Assembly: GCA_029253805.1 (NCBI GenBank)
Contig: JAQWYU010000100.1
Span: 1-7,742 of the forward strand
Length of the DNA: 7,742 nucleotides
Direction of reading: 5' to 3'
Source: Flavobacteriaceae bacterium
Lineage (GTDB): Bacteria > Bacteroidota > Bacteroidia > Flavobacteriales > Flavobacteriaceae
Shown here piece after piece: positions 6,950 through 7,742 of the stretch (position 1 is the stretch's first letter; the number at the start of each line of letters is the position of its first letter). Position numbers and translations under genes: made by a program. The notes beneath the pieces were generated by a model. The model made no database searches. It saw nothing but the letters and a program-made list of their open reading frames with translations, and was not told where the DNA came from.

Positions 6950-7549
6950 TTATTTTGAGGTATTAATTTCTTTTATATCATCATAAAATTTTACGTAACT
7001 AACATTTACATATGGCGCTAACCATAACAAACCAATTCCTAATGTTAATATACTAAGTAAAAACCAGCCGAAAAAACTAAATCCAAGGCAGAAGAATTTC
7101 CATTTGTGACCATTCATCATTTCTTTACTTTTCTTAAGCGCGTCATATGGACCAATAGTCTCATCTTCCGCTATAATAAAAAAGGTCATTGAGTATGAAA
7201 TTGCAGCGATAATCCCTGGAATTATTAAAAGAATTGTCCAAAGTATTATAAAAATAACCATCAAAACGTAAGCTAATATAGATGTTCCAAAATTTCTAAA
7301 TCCTTCGAATAATTGTTCAATTCTAGCATCCTTATTTCTTGCAATATTTAATGAAAAAATAGAAATCCCTAAAACAATAGGACCTGAAACAATTATGGTT
7401 AATAAACTCAGAATTGGAACTATTTCACCTAAATATTCTATACCTCCTATAATAAGAAAGTATAGTAAAAAAGTAATTACAGCAATCTTCCATTTTCCCG
7501 CTAAGGACTCTCTGGCCATTTGCCTGAGCGTTGAATTTTCATTAACCAT
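6950..7549 (-). CDS. DUF975-family integral membrane protein
   Basis: A 199-residue multi-pass membrane protein that I recognise as DUF975 (no established biochemical role). Family blocks are the N-terminal LRQMARESLAGKW (8-20), the amphipathic FEGFRNFG (81-88), the IIPGIIAAISYSMTFFIIAED stretch (within 109-129), the cytosolic-looking ALKKSKEMMNGHKWKFF (137-153) and the C-terminal LTLGIGLLWLAPYVNVSYVKFYD (within 168-190). Hydrophobic segments at about 21-40, 46-68, 89-127 (probably two) and 152-179 (possibly two) suggest four to six passes. No signal peptide or catalytic motif is seen. The start ATG at 7549 gives the conserved N-terminus. The 77 bases upstream are very AT-rich, with no convincing TAnnTTTG box. 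It runs in the same direction as the PhzF-family and lipid-enzyme genes, but the 63-base gap and weak hairpin leave co-transcription uncertain. Confidence 0.87.
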   Translation of the reverse strand: MVNENSTLRQMARESLAGKWKIAVITFLLYFLIIGGIEYLGEIVPILSLLTIIVSGPIVLGISIFSLNIARNKDARIEQLFEGFRNFGTSILAYVLMVIFIILWTILLIIPGIIAAISYSMTFFIIAEDETIGPYDALKKSKEMMNGHKWKFFCLGFSFFGWFLLSILTLGIGLLWLAPYVNVSYVKFYDDIKEINTSK

Positions 7550-7626
7550 ATTTTATATTTTAATTGTTTTATGCAATTTATAAATATTTTAAATAAACGA
7601 GCTAAATATTATTTTTTAATTTAAAG
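7550..7626. other. AT-rich spacer, no gene seen
   Basis: These 77 bases between the edge gene and the DUF975 start are almost entirely A and T. They contain short palindromes (ATTTATAAAT at 7577-7586 and AATTG/CAATT arms around 7562-7578) of a kind expected by chance at this composition. They must hold the DUF975 promoter if that gene is not co-transcribed, but I see no convincing promoter or terminator. Confidence 0.4.
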
Positions 7627-7742
7627 TTATTTTCTGTTGAAATACTGATTGATTCCTAACGAGTCAAACTTATAAGCAGTACTATTTTCGGTTCTGTCCA
7701 GTTTATCGTTAATTGTTAAACCCCAAAGTACTAATTCCATAC
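7627..7742 (-). CDS. C-terminal fragment of an unrecognised protein, cut by the right edge
   Basis: The minus strand is open from the window edge to a TAA at 7629-7627. The visible 37-residue tail starts at an internal ATG (7740) and reads MELVLWGLTIND, then KLDRTENSTAYKFDS, then LGINQYFNRK. Alternating hydrophobic residues are followed by a polar, aromatic tail. It could be the end of a larger protein or, less likely, a 37-residue peptide. Codon use matches the neighbours. I cannot assign a family. It ends 77 bases before the DUF975 start, on the same strand. Confidence 0.5.
   Translation of the reverse strand, partial: MELVLWGLTINDKLDRTENSTAYKFDSLGINQYFNRK

Noticed and set aside
7395..7583. 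Plus-strand 62-residue open frame opposite the DUF975 start
   Set aside because: It is antisense to the conserved N-terminal half of DUF975 and has no recognisable motif or promoter.
1..7742. Mobile element, phage, defence system or CRISPR content
   Set aside because: No transposase, integrase, direct repeat series, spacer array, nuclease or helicase frame is visible, and base composition and codon use look uniform across the window.

Overview
The window is a compact, AT-rich bacterial chromosomal segment that looks like a member of the Bacteroidota, most likely Flavobacteriaceae. The clues are the strong A/T codon bias, the near-absence of Shine-Dalgarno sequences, two matches to the Bacteroidota -7 promoter element (TAnnTTTG) in the one divergent intergenic region, a small DUF5522 Cys-rich protein, and a long 'eukaryote-like' urocanase. 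I see no rRNA, tRNA, CRISPR array, insertion sequence, integrase or phage gene. Every long stretch is covered by a gene, and the only spacers over 70 bases are at 2168-2287, 6023-6097 (if the short start of the lipid gene is right) and 7550-7626.

Layout: (1) Positions 1-2167, minus strand: a 56-residue DUF5522 protein followed by urocanate hydratase (hutU). The two overlap by 4 bases (TTGA). hutU runs off the left edge only at its last codons. (2) Positions 2168-2287: a divergent promoter region with a candidate -7 box on each strand and an imperfect dyad. (3) Positions 2288-5254, plus strand: a tight three-gene operon with gaps of 2 and 4 bases. It encodes a PLP enzyme of the ACC deaminase/D-cysteine desulfhydrase family, a lipoprotein glucosaminidase with a LysM domain, and glutamate-1-semialdehyde aminomutase (hemL). 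(4) Positions 5249-7742, minus strand: a CDP-alcohol phosphatidyltransferase-family membrane enzyme whose 3' end overlaps that of hemL, a PhzF-family isomerase-like protein, a DUF975 membrane protein, and the last 37 or so codons of an unrecognised gene entering from the right edge.

Functionally this is mostly housekeeping and metabolism: histidine breakdown (hutU), tetrapyrrole synthesis (hemL), peptidoglycan turnover (glucosaminidase), phospholipid-type head-group chemistry, and small-molecule PLP and PhzF enzymes of unknown substrate. The neighbours do not form one obvious pathway, and I see no convincing previously undescribed multi-gene system. The points most worth a second look are the DUF5522-hutU translational coupling, the loss of the classical urocanase signature cysteine, the likely mis-naming risk of the 'ACC deaminase', and the overlapping convergent gene ends at 5249-5254.
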